DNA of 64,000 bases from Thalassotalea sp. G2M2-11 (GCF_017168195.1 NZ_JADNYL010000001.1:1116001-1180000), one strand, 5' to 3'. Positions 47,655 to 56,673 are shown, numbered from the stretch's first letter. Numbers and translations: made by a program. The notes: generated by a model from the sequence alone, not told the origin.

Positions 47655-48671
47655 ATGAATCATATAAAACTAGTCGGCGCTTTTTTTATTGCCATAGTGC
47701 TTTCGGGCTGCTTTCCAAGTAATGACTTAGCGAAACAAGAGGTTTTGCTGCAAGGGCAAACCATGGGCACTACTTACAATATCAAAATCGTGGTGGATGA
47801 AAGCTTTGATACGCAAACTCTGCATCAAGATATTGATAAAGCCTTGGTGCAAGTTAATCAAGAAATGTCGACTTATATTCCAACGTCAGAGTTGTCGCTG
47901 TTTAACCAATCCACCTCAACCGAAGCGGTTTCGGTATCGGCGGGATTAAAACGCGTGGTAAAAGAGGCAATACGCCTTGGTCATCTTAGCGAAGGTAAAT
48001 TAGATGTTACCGTTGGTCCATTGGTTAATTTATGGGGCTTTGGTCCTCAATATCGCCCTGAAACGGTACCATCAGCACAAGAACTTACTGAGGTACAAAA
48101 AAAGGTGGGTTTGGAGCACTTATCGCTTGTTAACGATAAGATGACTAAAGCAATCCCGCAATTGTACGTAGATTTGTCTACCATAGCGAAAGGCTATGGT
48201 GTTGACTTGGTTGCTGAGCTTATTGAGCAGCGAGGCATACATAACTACTTAGTTGAAATTGGCGGTGAGATGCGCGTCAAGGGCTTCAAACATACCGGCG
48301 AGCTTTGGCATATAGCCATTGAAAAACCAGTGTCAGAAGAGCGTGCTGTCCATCAGGTCATAGTGCCAAAAGATAACGCCGTGGCAACATCGGGAGATTA
48401 TCGCAACTATTTTGAAGTTGATGGTCAACGTTTTTCCCATATTATTGATCCAGATAGCGGCAAACCGATTTCTCATAAGTTAGTATCTGTGACCGTTATT
48501 CACCCTTCATCAATGACCGCTGATGGTTTATCGACTGCCATGATGGTGATGGGAGAAGAGAAAGCGTTAGCATTCGCTAAGCAGCATGATATTGCCGCGT
48601 ATATGATTGCAAAAACAGAGCATGGCTTTGTTGAGCAAAGTACGGTAAAATTTATGCAGTATTTAAAGTAG
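47655..48671 (+). CDS. apbE: FAD:protein FMN transferase ApbE
   Basis: ApbE, about 338 residues, a periplasmic lipoprotein (lipobox LSGC, C20 of the longer form) that moves FMN from FAD onto threonines of NqrB and NqrC. The family motifs are QGQTMGTTYNIK, DVTVGPLVNLWGFGP, DLSTIAKGYGVDLVAE, VEIGGEMRVKG and the HIIDPDSGKPI / ADGLSTAMMVMG part that binds Mg2+-FAD. The ATG at 47655 follows AGGT by seven bases; a GTG one codon upstream is the alternative. It belongs functionally with the nqr genes. Confidence 0.95.
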   Translation: MNHIKLVGAFFIAIVLSGCFPSNDLAKQEVLLQGQTMGTTYNIKIVVDESFDTQTLHQDIDKALVQVNQEMSTYIPTSELSLFNQSTSTEAVSVSAGLKRVVKEAIRLGHLSEGKLDVTVGPLVNLWGFGPQYRPETVPSAQELTEVQKKVGLEHLSLVNDKMTKAIPQLYVDLSTIAKGYGVDLVAELIEQRGIHNYLVEIGGEMRVKGFKHTGELWHIAIEKPVSEERAVHQVIVPKDNAVATSGDYRNYFEVDGQRFSHIIDPDSGKPISHKLVSVTVIHPSSMTADGLSTAMMVMGEEKALAFAKQHDIAAYMIAKTEHGFVEQSTVKFMQYLK

Positions 48672-48698
48672 CATTGTCCACTTATTAAGGTTGTATTT

Positions 48699-48917
48699 AT
48701 GACGATTTTTCTTATCACTTTCGGCTTCTTTTTAGTGATTGTCGTGGCAATGGCAGTTGGCTATATTTTTCAACAAAAAACCTTAGCAGGCAGCTGTGGT
48801 GGTTTATCTACAATCGGGATTGAAAAAGCCTGTGATTGTGAAAATCCATGCGAAAAACGTAAAGAGCGAGAACGCAAGGCAGCGCAGCAACAAACTATCG
48901 ATATTAAGAATATCTGA
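48699..48917 (+). CDS. nqrM: Na+-NQR maturation protein NqrM (DUF539)
   Basis: A 72-residue protein with one TM helix (about 3-24) and four cysteines (C33, C45, C47, C51; SCGGL...ACDCENPC) followed by a basic tail. NqrM is needed to assemble active Na+-NQR, probably by delivering iron to the NqrD/NqrE centre. The gene follows apbE by 27 bases and ends with a strong terminator, so apbE-nqrM form a maturation module at the end of the operon. Confidence 0.95.
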   Translation: MTIFLITFGFFLVIVVAMAVGYIFQQKTLAGSCGGLSTIGIEKACDCENPCEKRKERERKAAQQQTIDIKNI

Positions 48918-48933
48918 TGTTAATGTTTACTAA

Positions 48934-48969
48934 GCAAAGGCCACTATCATAGTGGCCTTTGCTTTTTTT
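48934..48969 (+). terminator. intrinsic terminator after nqrM
   Basis: A perfect 13-base stem (GCAAAGGCCACTA / TAGTGGCCTTTGC), loop TCA, then seven T, 17 bases after the nqrM stop. It closes the nqr-apbE-nqrM unit. Confidence 0.95.
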
Positions 48970-49009
48970 CAGGACTGACTCTTGTAACGTTTGCATCATT
49001 AGCGATAAG

Positions 49010-49816
49010 TTATACCAATTGATAGTTATCGATGATAAATTGTTCGTGAAAGCCTAGCTTTTGATAAAGCGGTTTTCCTGCACTAGAAGCCTGTAACACC
49101 ACATAGTTTCCCCCTAATTCAAAACAACGATTTATCATTTCAACCATTAGTTGTTTTGCTAATCCTTGCCCTTGATACTTAGGAGCGATGGCAACCTGAT
49201 GAATACCGATAACCTTGTCGGTCTGGTAGAGCAAACCGCATGCAACTGGCGTTTGATCTAACCAAGCTAGTAATAAGTGGATAGCTGAATTGCGGCGAAG
49301 CTGCTGGATCACTTGAAAATTAATATCATAACCAAATGCCTGGCTGCCAATGCCGACCCATTGTTTGATGTCATTATCCGTAGAAATGGATTTTATATTA
49401 AGTGCGTTATTGCATTTTGGTAATTTGAGCGGATGGTTCAATGGTAAGTACATCGCTGTTTGTTGAAAATGTAACGCCCAGTGCTGGCTAACATATTGGT
49501 TAACAGCATTTAGGGTTGACAGACAAGCATAATCACTTTCTTTAATAATATCACTTGGCCAAACTGGAAAGATGCTGCCAGAAGGCAACAGTTGCATTGA
49601 ATTATTCAGTTGACAACTTGCTAGTGGAGTTGAAGTAGAATGAGTTGGGTCTTCTTTCTTACTAAGCCATACACGGTGTGGCCAGTGCTGACTGTTATTG
49701 AGTTGGTATTGTCTAATTTTCTTGCCATGTTCTACTCCATAGCATTGCCATAGCGACATTAAGTTTGCCAGATTGGCTTGATCTATCTGTGCTTTGTTTA
49801 ACTTAGTTGTTGTCAC
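49010..49816 (-). CDS. GNAT family N-acetyltransferase
   Basis: A 268-residue protein. The C-terminal half (about 130-268) is a GNAT fold with the acetyl-CoA pyrophosphate loop in VAIAPKYQGQGLAKQLM and the terminal YQKLGFHEQ. The N-terminal half is not recognised and may be a degenerate GNAT repeat or substrate cap. GTG start at 49816 with GGAGGA eight bases upstream, inside the end of the YdcZ gene (14-base overlap), so coupled. Last gene of the minus-strand cassette 49010-50892. The substrate is unknown; self-toxicity or antibiotic acetylation cannot be told from sequence. Confidence 0.85.
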   Translation of the reverse strand: MTTTKLNKAQIDQANLANLMSLWQCYGVEHGKKIRQYQLNNSQHWPHRVWLSKKEDPTHSTSTPLASCQLNNSMQLLPSGSIFPVWPSDIIKESDYACLSTLNAVNQYVSQHWALHFQQTAMYLPLNHPLKLPKCNNALNIKSISTDNDIKQWVGIGSQAFGYDINFQVIQQLRRNSAIHLLLAWLDQTPVACGLLYQTDKVIGIHQVAIAPKYQGQGLAKQLMVEMINRCFELGGNYVVLQASSAGKPLYQKLGFHEQFIIDNYQLV

Positions 49817-50264
49817 TAGAGAGTCCTCCGTTAATTAATATGATACCAGCGACGAATAACAGGGTGCCGAAAGATAGTTTTATATCAATTGGCTTTTGTG
49901 GCAGGTTAAACCAACCAAAGTGACTGATAATATTTGCCGTAATAATTTGCCCCGCCAATGCATATGACATCATGGCACCGACACCAAGCTTTGGTATAAG
50001 AAAATAAAAGGCCCCGACACCAAATGCTGCTAGTGCACCACCAGAAAACCATAAATAGAGTGGTACAGCACGAATATCCTCTGAACGGGGGAATTGGCTG
50101 GAAGTTAGCGTAATCGCCAGCAACGAACATAGACAAGCAACAAAAAAAGCAATACTTGAGCCCATTAAGGCGTTTTTGACCAATAAACCTAGTTTGGCAT
50201 TCATTGCTGCTTGTATGGCAATGGCAGCGCCAGCAGCTAAAGCCAGTAACGACAATAAGTTCAT
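49803..50264 (-). CDS. DMT family transporter, YdcZ/DUF606 type
   Basis: A 153-residue membrane protein with five TM helices of the DUF606 (YdcZ) branch of the drug/metabolite transporters, with the typical AIQAAMNAKLG near residue 20 and GAMMSYALAGQIITANIISHFGW in the last half. These small exporters are poorly understood. GGAG seven bases before the ATG at 50264 lies within the end of the nitroreductase gene (one base gap). The operon nitroreductase-YdcZ-GNAT suggests a small detoxification or efflux unit (inference). Confidence 0.87.
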   Translation of the reverse strand: MNLLSLLALAAGAAIAIQAAMNAKLGLLVKNALMGSSIAFFVACLCSLLAITLTSSQFPRSEDIRAVPLYLWFSGGALAAFGVGAFYFLIPKLGVGAMMSYALAGQIITANIISHFGWFNLPQKPIDIKLSFGTLLFVAGIILINGGLSSDNN

Positions 50265-50265
50265 G

Positions 50266-50892
50266 TTAGAGCTCCATCACCATTTCTTGATAATTAAATC
50301 TCACTTTTGCTTTACTAGCGGCTAGGTCTTGGCTATCACGGTAACCCAATGCACAGATAATGGATGCAGTGAGCCCTTGTTGATTCAGTCCCAGCACTTG
50401 ATCAAAGCCCTTACGGTCAAACCCTGTCATCGGGCAGGTGTCTATTTTCAATAACGCAGCAGAGGTGAGCAGATTACCAAGAGCAATATAGCTTTGTTGA
50501 TGTGCCCACTCTTGCTGCTGTTGTTTTGTCATTTGTGCAAGAGAGCTTTTCATGTGCTCGCTATAGCCACTAATACTTGCCGCTGGTTGCTTTGTCGTTG
50601 CGACATATTGATCTATATAACGCTCCACCGTCTGATCTCCAATGTTGGTATGACTGGCAATGACAACTAAGTGGGAGTTGTTGGCTACTTTATCCTGTCC
50701 GTAGGAGTAAGGCAGTAGCTGTTGTCGGATGTCACTGGATTTTATTAGTAATATTTTATACGGCTGAAGACCATATGACGAAGCAGATAAGCGAGTAGCT
50801 TCCATCAATGTGGTGATTGAATCCTCTGGGATGATTTGGTCTGAAAATTTTCTCACGGCGTAACGCCAGTTAAGTGCAGCAAGTATGTTCAT
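50266..50892 (-). CDS. nitroreductase family NAD(P)H-dependent oxidoreductase
   Basis: A 208-residue flavoprotein of the NfsB-like nitroreductase family (FMN, homodimer). Signs are the N-terminal RYAVRKFSD (FMN phosphate binding R), SSYGLQPYKILLI, the AHQQSYIALGNLLTSAALLKIDTCPMTGFD middle and IICALGYRD at the end. It reduces nitro compounds, quinones or similar. AGAGAG precedes the start. It is the first gene of the cassette, 72 bases from the Crp-type regulator on the same strand. Confidence 0.9.
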   Translation of the reverse strand: MNILAALNWRYAVRKFSDQIIPEDSITTLMEATRLSASSYGLQPYKILLIKSSDIRQQLLPYSYGQDKVANNSHLVVIASHTNIGDQTVERYIDQYVATTKQPAASISGYSEHMKSSLAQMTKQQQQEWAHQQSYIALGNLLTSAALLKIDTCPMTGFDRKGFDQVLGLNQQGLTASIICALGYRDSQDLAASKAKVRFNYQEMVMEL

Positions 50893-50964
50893 CGTTATTC
50901 TCTCTTTAATTGTTTTTGCTCAATTAGATATGGCAAGGTTAAAGTGAACAACGACAGCTTTCAT

Positions 50965-51591
50965 TTACATAGGTTGATCAATTGGAAAATTTTTTCGGAT
51001 CCGGCTTAATTGTGTTGGGGTAATGCCGAGATGAGAAGCAATATGATACTGTGGAATACGCTCGATGAGCTCAGGGTGTTGTTGAAGAAATTGTCTGTAA
51101 CGCATGGTCGCATCTTGCTGTACGATTTCTATCTCCCGTTGATCTTTATCTAGCAACCAATTTTGCTCTAAATAGTGAATTTGAAATAACTTTAGATCAT
51201 CTTTTTCTAATAAGAGATGGCGAAATCCGTTGAAATTGATCTCAACTAACTCTGTTTCTTCAATGGTTTCCAATGCCAATATTGACGGGGAGTTGGTTAA
51301 CAGCGCCGTCATTGCACCAGGAAACATGCCTTCACTAAAAAATTTTTTGTTGTACTGAACACCTTTGTCGTTGCAGGTGAAGCCGCGAACCAAGCCTTGG
51401 TAGATATAATGGTAACTCGTTGGTATTTCTCCAAGTCGAACCAAGGCACTCGCCTTTGCAAATTTTTTGATACGAGTGATGGTGGTAAATGCTTGCCAAG
51501 TTTGCTCTGACAGCGGGGCATATTTTTCCATCGTCTGTCTAAGTGCTTGGTATATGTGTTGTTCTTTGATAGTAAGCTGTGTTTTTTTCAT
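50965..51591 (-). CDS. Crp/Fnr family transcriptional regulator
   Basis: A 208-residue regulator with an N-terminal cyclic-nucleotide-binding fold (about 30-135; GEIPTSYHYIYQGLVRGF) and a C-terminal short helix-turn-helix (HIASHLGITPTQLSRIRK). It lacks the FNR cysteines and the cAMP contact set of Crp, so the effector is unknown. It is divergent to dinB and heads the minus-strand genes, so it most likely regulates the nitroreductase-YdcZ-GNAT genes (inference). Regulator-nitroreductase pairs of this Crp-like type occur in many genomes. Confidence 0.88.
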   Translation of the reverse strand: MKKTQLTIKEQHIYQALRQTMEKYAPLSEQTWQAFTTITRIKKFAKASALVRLGEIPTSYHYIYQGLVRGFTCNDKGVQYNKKFFSEGMFPGAMTALLTNSPSILALETIEETELVEINFNGFRHLLLEKDDLKLFQIHYLEQNWLLDKDQREIEIVQQDATMRYRQFLQQHPELIERIPQYHIASHLGITPTQLSRIRKNFPIDQPM

Positions 51592-51719
51592 TGCTTAATT
51601 ATCTCTTAATTACTCCGTCAAACAAAGAGATATACCTGGGTTTTGTTAAAAAGTACGACAAAGAATTATTGTCACCACAGTTAAAACGGTGATTGATTTT
51701 TTCCATTAAATAATAAATA

Positions 51720-51735
51720 CTGTTTTTATTTACAG
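51720..51735 (+). promoter_or_regulatory. LexA box (SOS operator) of dinB
   Basis: CTGT-TTTTATTT-ACAG, a full CTGT-N8-ACAG LexA site with TA before it, 24 bases upstream of the dinB start. It fits SOS control of the error-prone polymerase. Confidence 0.92.
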
Positions 51736-51758
51736 TGTTTTAGGTGCTACTCTAAGTC

Positions 51759-52823
51759 ATGCGCAAGATTATACATGTAGACATGGATGCCTTTTTTGTG
51801 TCGGTGGAAATTAGAGATAATCCCAACCTGATAGGAAAGCCTGTGGCTGTGGGCGGAAAATCAGACCGTCGGGGCGTTCTATCAACGTGCAATTACATTG
51901 CCCGACAATACGGAGTCAGTTCAGCGATGCCAACGGCAATGGCAATGAAAAAGTGTCCCAACCTGATTGTGGTTCCTGGAAGAATGGCCGTCTACAAGGA
52001 AACAAGCAAAGTTATCAGAGCAATATTCGAGCAATATACTAACATCATTGAACCATTATCATTGGACGAGGCCTATCTTGATTTGACTGAGTGTCCTTTG
52101 CATGAAGGCTCTGCAACCCTCATCGCACAAGAAATTCGAGCAGAGATATTTCGACAAACTGGATTGACGGCAAGTGCAGGTATTGCCCCATTGAAATTTG
52201 TTGCCAAAATAGCCTCTGATCTGAATAAACCTAATGGTCAATGCACGATCAGTCCCATACAGGTAAATGAATTTCTTGAGACACTTTCACTTCGAAAAAT
52301 ACCCGGTGTCGGCAAGGTTACCTCAAAGAAGTTAGGCGAACTCGGGTTTTTAACCTGTGGCGATGTTCGGGCGGCTAATGAGCTTTTTTTCATCGAAAAA
52401 TTTGGTAAGTATGGTCGCGTACTGTGGGACAGGTGTCACGGTATTGATGATCGTGAAATTCAAGTGTCTCGAGAGCGAAAATCTGTCGGGGTGGAAAGAA
52501 CGTTTGAACAAGATATTTGTCATTTAAGTGATATGCTGTTAATTATCAAGGAAAAATTGCTACCAGAACTTGAAAGTCGCGCAGCTAAATACCTGGCATC
52601 AAGAGGTATGAATAAGGTAGGTGTTAAGGTTAAGTTCGCTGATTTTCAACAAACGACTAGAGAACAGGCTGCGACGTCAATAAGTGTAGAGATGTTAGAG
52701 CAACTTCTCATCGAAGCGATACAACGAGGCAACGGAAAATCAGTAAGGTTACTTGGTATTCACGTGAGCCTTTGCAAAGAAAAATCACAAAGAAAACAAT
52801 TAGATTTGGATTTTTCAATTTAG
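51759..52823 (+). CDS. dinB: DNA polymerase IV
   Basis: Pol IV, 354 residues, a Y-family translesion polymerase. The catalytic acidic residues are in the N-terminal IHVDMDAFFVSVE (D8) and in SLDEAYLDLTE (D103/E104 region); the helix-hairpin-helix is RKIPGVGKVTSKKLGELG, followed by the little-finger domain. It ends in a possible beta-clamp-binding tail (KQLDLDF, QLxLF-like). A perfect LexA box lies 24 bases upstream. In Vibrio cholerae dinB directly follows nqrM; here a four-gene cassette separates them. Confidence 0.96.
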   Translation: MRKIIHVDMDAFFVSVEIRDNPNLIGKPVAVGGKSDRRGVLSTCNYIARQYGVSSAMPTAMAMKKCPNLIVVPGRMAVYKETSKVIRAIFEQYTNIIEPLSLDEAYLDLTECPLHEGSATLIAQEIRAEIFRQTGLTASAGIAPLKFVAKIASDLNKPNGQCTISPIQVNEFLETLSLRKIPGVGKVTSKKLGELGFLTCGDVRAANELFFIEKFGKYGRVLWDRCHGIDDREIQVSRERKSVGVERTFEQDICHLSDMLLIIKEKLLPELESRAAKYLASRGMNKVGVKVKFADFQQTTREQAATSISVEMLEQLLIEAIQRGNGKSVRLLGIHVSLCKEKSQRKQLDLDFSI

Positions 52824-53027
52824 GTAGCAATCGCTTAATATGCTTTTATCACTATGGTCACCTAATTTAAAAGTGGTTAGATAAAGCATGTAAAGGACAA
52901 ACAGGAAGGGTAAACGATTGTGAAATTTGTTTAATGGTTTGACATTAGGCGTTAAAAGTCAAATGATTAAACACTAGGAAATAGAGGCGTTGCTGTTGTT
53001 AATCAGTTTACTTTAAAGGAAGGATAA

Positions 53028-53882
53028 ATGTTTAAAAAATCATGGTTATCACTATGTGTGATTGCATTAACTTTAACTAGTGTTCATGCACAAGATATGT
53101 CAGACGTTGAGATCAAAACAACGGCGGTTGCTGGTAATGTTTATATGTTAACAGGCGCGGGTGGCAATATTGGCGTATTGGCGACAGAAGCTGGTTTATT
53201 GTTAGTCGATGATCAGTTTCAGCCGCTAGCAAAGAAAATAGAAGCGGCCATGCAGGGCATTAACAATAATCAATTAAAATATATTGTGAATACTCACTAT
53301 CATGGTGATCATACGGGGAGTAATGCTTTCTTTTCCCATAAAGCACCTATTTTTGCTCATCAGAATGTCAGAAGTCGTTTACAAGCTGAGCAAGATCATC
53401 AAACCGCGGCTTTACCTGTTGTCACCTATGACAATGGCGTTACCATCTATTTACAAGATGAAGAAGTGCAGCTAATACATTTTCCCGCAGGCCATACCGA
53501 TGGTGATACGGTTGTCTATTTTAAACAGGCGAATGTGTTACACACAGGTGATTTATTTTTTGAACTAGGTTTTCCTTATATTGACCTTGATGGTGGCGGC
53601 AGTGTCAAAGGTTATTTAGCCAATGTGAATCAGTTATTGGCAATGATGCCGGATGATGTCGCCATTATTCCAGGTCATGGTCAGTTAACTGATAAAGCTG
53701 GCTATAGTGCATTTGCTAAGATGATTGACTTTAGCATTAAGCGAGTGTCTAAAGCCTTGGCTGAAGGTAAGTCTGAACAGCAAATACTTGCTGCTGGTAT
53801 CGGCGAGCAATACAAAGATCAGGCATGGTCATTTATCAGTGAAGAGCGCTGGCTAAAAACACTCATCAAAGGGCTAAAATAA
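53028..53882 (+). CDS. secreted metallo-beta-lactamase-fold hydrolase
   Basis: A 284-residue exported protein with signal peptide (1-21, ending VHA). The metal site is H90-x-H92-x-D94-H95 (NTHYHGDHTGSN), with further ligands in FPAGHTDGD, LHTGDLFFE and IPGHGQ. This subgroup resembles periplasmic class-B-like MBL-fold proteins (quinoprotein relay/Rv-type hydrolases); it lacks clear proof of beta-lactamase action, and the substrate is unknown. AAAGGAAGG lies four to five bases before the ATG. It is monocistronic and converges on the 53900 gene. Confidence 0.88.
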   Translation: MFKKSWLSLCVIALTLTSVHAQDMSDVEIKTTAVAGNVYMLTGAGGNIGVLATEAGLLLVDDQFQPLAKKIEAAMQGINNNQLKYIVNTHYHGDHTGSNAFFSHKAPIFAHQNVRSRLQAEQDHQTAALPVVTYDNGVTIYLQDEEVQLIHFPAGHTDGDTVVYFKQANVLHTGDLFFELGFPYIDLDGGGSVKGYLANVNQLLAMMPDDVAIIPGHGQLTDKAGYSAFAKMIDFSIKRVSKALAEGKSEQQILAAGIGEQYKDQAWSFISEERWLKTLIKGLK

Positions 53883-53899
53883 TTGCAGAGATATAGCGG

Positions 53900-54517
53900 T
53901 TATTGAGTAAATGAAAATTTTGCCCAAGTTGATTTATCGCTATCGTTTGCCTTGCTAGGGTAAAAGAATTTTGCGCCGTATTTTCCTTGCTGGTAAACGG
54001 CACTGATACCAATCATCATGGTCCAAGTATTGCCGGTGAATTTGTTCCTAAGTACTTGGATCTCCCGGTCTGAGCCTGCTAAAAATAGAGTTCTTGTGCC
54101 ATTGTCAGTTTTCTCTTCTCCTGCGTAAGGCACCCAAAAACCGCCCCAGTCTTTATTATTCCAAAAAACAGACTCACTCCACGCTTTATCCACTAAAATT
54201 CTTTCTCCTAGTTGCGCAGATGCGTGAAGATTGTGTAGATGTCCCGTTTTCTTATCTTCAATATAAAGGTCAATTACGGTGTAATCTTTGTCTTTTCCTG
54301 TGGCACAAACAAATAATGAATCTTTATTGTGCATAAGATAAAGCGTGATTTGTGCAGGAAGTTGTAGTTTTGTTGCCCCATGCCATTCATTTTGTTTACA
54401 GTGACCATCAAACAGCGGTGTTTTATTGGTAAAATTAATTGTAGTGCTCTCTGTTGCATAAGTATTGGCGGTGAAAGGTACCAATATGCACATTAATAGC
54501 TTTGTTAGGTTTGTCAT
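53900..54517 (-). CDS. exported protein with possible CBM9/DOMON-like fold
   Basis: A 205-residue protein with signal peptide (1-21, ending TYA). The rest is one beta-rich domain: the opening LFDGHCKQNEWHGATKL and the SLFVCATGKDKDYTVIDLYIEDKK stretch look like the family-9 carbohydrate-binding or DOMON-like sandwich, often followed by a surface-binding role. The two cysteines (C40 and C72 region) could form a disulfide. AGAGGG lies about six bases before the ATG at 54517. I do not recognise a named family; the assignment is fold-level inference. It follows the lipoprotein gene on the same strand. Confidence 0.7.
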   Translation of the reverse strand: MTNLTKLLMCILVPFTANTYATESTTINFTNKTPLFDGHCKQNEWHGATKLQLPAQITLYLMHNKDSLFVCATGKDKDYTVIDLYIEDKKTGHLHNLHASAQLGERILVDKAWSESVFWNNKDWGGFWVPYAGEEKTDNGTRTLFLAGSDREIQVLRNKFTGNTWTMMIGISAVYQQGKYGAKFFYPSKANDSDKSTWAKFSFTQ

Positions 54518-54639
54518 TTAGTTCCCTCTAAACTGAAGTTGTTGCTGATAAATTAAACGACGGTGTTTTTATAAACAAATATTTTGCGGTTAATGGGCTT
54601 AATGGCGCGATAAACGATGAAGCAAGAAAAGTAGCAGTT

Positions 54640-54670
54640 GGTGATATTAATAATGATTGTTGATATCACC
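54640..54670 (-). terminator. inverted repeat between the lipoprotein and the 53900 gene
   Basis: An 8-base inverted repeat GGTGATAT / ATATCACC with a 15-base loop just downstream of the lipoprotein stop on the minus strand. No T-run follows, so it is a weak terminator or an mRNA-end hairpin. Confidence 0.4.
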
Positions 54671-54693
54671 GACTCCCGTATTTCAGTAGAAAA

Positions 54694-56673
54694 CTAGTGG
54701 CTAATGTAGTCGATGACTAATTTATTTTCGTCACGGTTGTAATGGATCACGCGTTGATATGCAGCGGATAAGTAGACCTCAGTAGAGCCAGCGCTATAAG
54801 CAGCCGTCCAAGTGTTTACCTGATGACTGTCGTACTGGCTTAAAGTGAAATAACCAATTTCACTATCGAAGCGGTACACGTAGCTGTTGTCATTATTGTC
54901 TGTGGTTATGGCAACAGGAATGGTTAATGCGTTGCCATCAAGCATGCCTTGATCATTAAAAGTTTCGCCATCAAAGGTTGACCATTCTGATAGTGAATTG
55001 ACGGTATAAATATATTGGCCAGATTTGCTGGTTGCGATAGCAGCAATGCCACTATTAAAAGCCGTATTAACATAATCTTGTGTGCTTTCTATTTTAACGC
55101 TGCTCGGTGCAAAGGCATTGTAGCTTAAGCTGTGGTGCTTTAAGTTTAGATTGGCAGCATCGAACGCTAATAAGTGATTGCTTGCAGCCACATAATCGAT
55201 AGTGGAAGTTAAAAAGGCATTTTCAACATCCCAGTATTGGCGCTGTAAAGACAAATTAGCAAGTTCTAATGCTTGGGTCACCACAACAGGTTGTCCTGAC
55301 ACCATAATGATACGTTTAGGGGGATATTCAATATCGATTAATGAGCTATCGAGTTGGGTAAAGCTTAAATCTGTTAAATCAAATTGATAATAATTGGTGC
55401 GTGTTTGTTCTTGTTCATTTTCATCAACATAGGTTTCATTATTTGAAACTAACATCATTGAACCATCGGGGTGGATCACTAAGTTGGTCAGCTCAAATCC
55501 AGGTAATGGAGAAACTGTGCTACTGACTTCTAAACCATCAATTATATTAAATGCTTTAATGGTATCGCCTTGAGCAATATAAAGATAAGGTCTTAAAGGG
55601 TCTAACACCGTTGCATTATTATTGGCAGTGACTTCAGATATTATCACTTCAGGTAAATCATTTGTGTCAAAGTTACCTTTGGTAAAACTTACCTTGATAG
55701 TAGCTGATGAACTTGCTGCTGGCTCTTGTGGCGATAACAGAATATCAGCACTATAAAAGCCATTGTCGGCAACTTTTGTTGGGTCAACGCTAACAGTTAA
55801 GCGGTTATTTTCGCTGTCTGGGGTTAATGTTAACCACTCAGCACTGCTCGTTGCCAGCCAATCAATGTCAGTAACGGCATTAGTCAGAATATCTACCGTT
55901 TGCGTTAAATATGACAGGTTAAACTGTTGATTAAATGCTATCGCGGGAGTATGGCCATATAATCGTATTGGATCTAATGCAATGTTAACGGGTACGTTTT
56001 TGGTATCACCAGAAGTCATTTCTGTTAACACTATATTGCCTTGATAAAGCCCTGCTTGTCTGAACAGTTCCAGTTTAGGGCTGATCGTAATTTGTCCGTT
56101 GCCATTTCCTTCGCTAATATCCAAGCTTAGCCAATCAACATCACTTTGCGCGATCCACTGATTATTTTCACTGACGATATCTAATGTTTGGCTGGCAAGT
56201 GTGGTTTCACCATAAGTTGTTTGGAAGTTGATCTGCTCTTTGTTTGTAGATAACTGCCATACCAAGAGAGAAATATCAATATCATGATGTACTAAGTTTA
56301 CTTTATCGACATCACCTGTAGATAAACGCAACGTCGTATTGTATTGACTGGCAATAATATTTTCAGCATTGACTACGTTGATAATTAAGCTTGCTGAATT
56401 TTCGGTGACATTTTTAGTTTGATAGTTTAACCAGCTAGCGAGTTGACTGTCTGGCGCAAAACCTACTAATAATCCTTTACCATTAAAAGTCACATCCACT
56501 TGATAAGTATCATCTGAAACTTGCAAAAACTCATTACTAAAGGTGATTGCAGTTGTATTCGCTGAAATAGTGTAGTTTTCAGATTTATCGTTAGAACCAC
56601 CGCAAGCTTGTAGTGCAACAGCCAAGGTTAAAATATAAATTAAACGATAAAAATGGTTAAGATAATCCTTCAT
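54694..56673 (-). CDS. large lipoprotein with BACON-like domains and C-terminal propeller-like region
   Basis: A lipoprotein of about 659 residues. The signal ends in a lipobox LQAC followed by GGSND, typical of surface or periplasmic lipoproteins. Residues about 35-340 hold three Ig-like repeats of about 95 residues, each with W-I/L-A..S..DWL or W-L-T/S-L patterns and a GLYQGNIVL-like end, as in BACON domains (found in polysaccharide- or mucin-targeting proteins). The C-terminal 330 residues show repeated beta-strands with DG/SG turns as in a beta-propeller (YLYIAQGDTIKAFNI, GQYIYTVNSLSEW). The ATG at 56673 has AGGGA seven bases upstream. Function unknown. Confidence 0.75.
   Translation of the reverse strand: MKDYLNHFYRLIYILTLAVALQACGGSNDKSENYTISANTTAITFSNEFLQVSDDTYQVDVTFNGKGLLVGFAPDSQLASWLNYQTKNVTENSASLIINVVNAENIIASQYNTTLRLSTGDVDKVNLVHHDIDISLLVWQLSTNKEQINFQTTYGETTLASQTLDIVSENNQWIAQSDVDWLSLDISEGNGNGQITISPKLELFRQAGLYQGNIVLTEMTSGDTKNVPVNIALDPIRLYGHTPAIAFNQQFNLSYLTQTVDILTNAVTDIDWLATSSAEWLTLTPDSENNRLTVSVDPTKVADNGFYSADILLSPQEPAASSSATIKVSFTKGNFDTNDLPEVIISEVTANNNATVLDPLRPYLYIAQGDTIKAFNIIDGLEVSSTVSPLPGFELTNLVIHPDGSMMLVSNNETYVDENEQEQTRTNYYQFDLTDLSFTQLDSSLIDIEYPPKRIIMVSGQPVVVTQALELANLSLQRQYWDVENAFLTSTIDYVAASNHLLAFDAANLNLKHHSLSYNAFAPSSVKIESTQDYVNTAFNSGIAAIATSKSGQYIYTVNSLSEWSTFDGETFNDQGMLDGNALTIPVAITTDNNDNSYVYRFDSEIGYFTLSQYDSHQVNTWTAAYSAGSTEVYLSAAYQRVIHYNRDENKLVIDYISH

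Noticed and set aside
53028-53882. True beta-lactamase linked to AmpG-type recycling
   Set aside because: The protein has the MBL-fold metal site but belongs, by look, to a general exported hydrolase group; it is 20 kb from ampG and no AmpC or AmpR is near.
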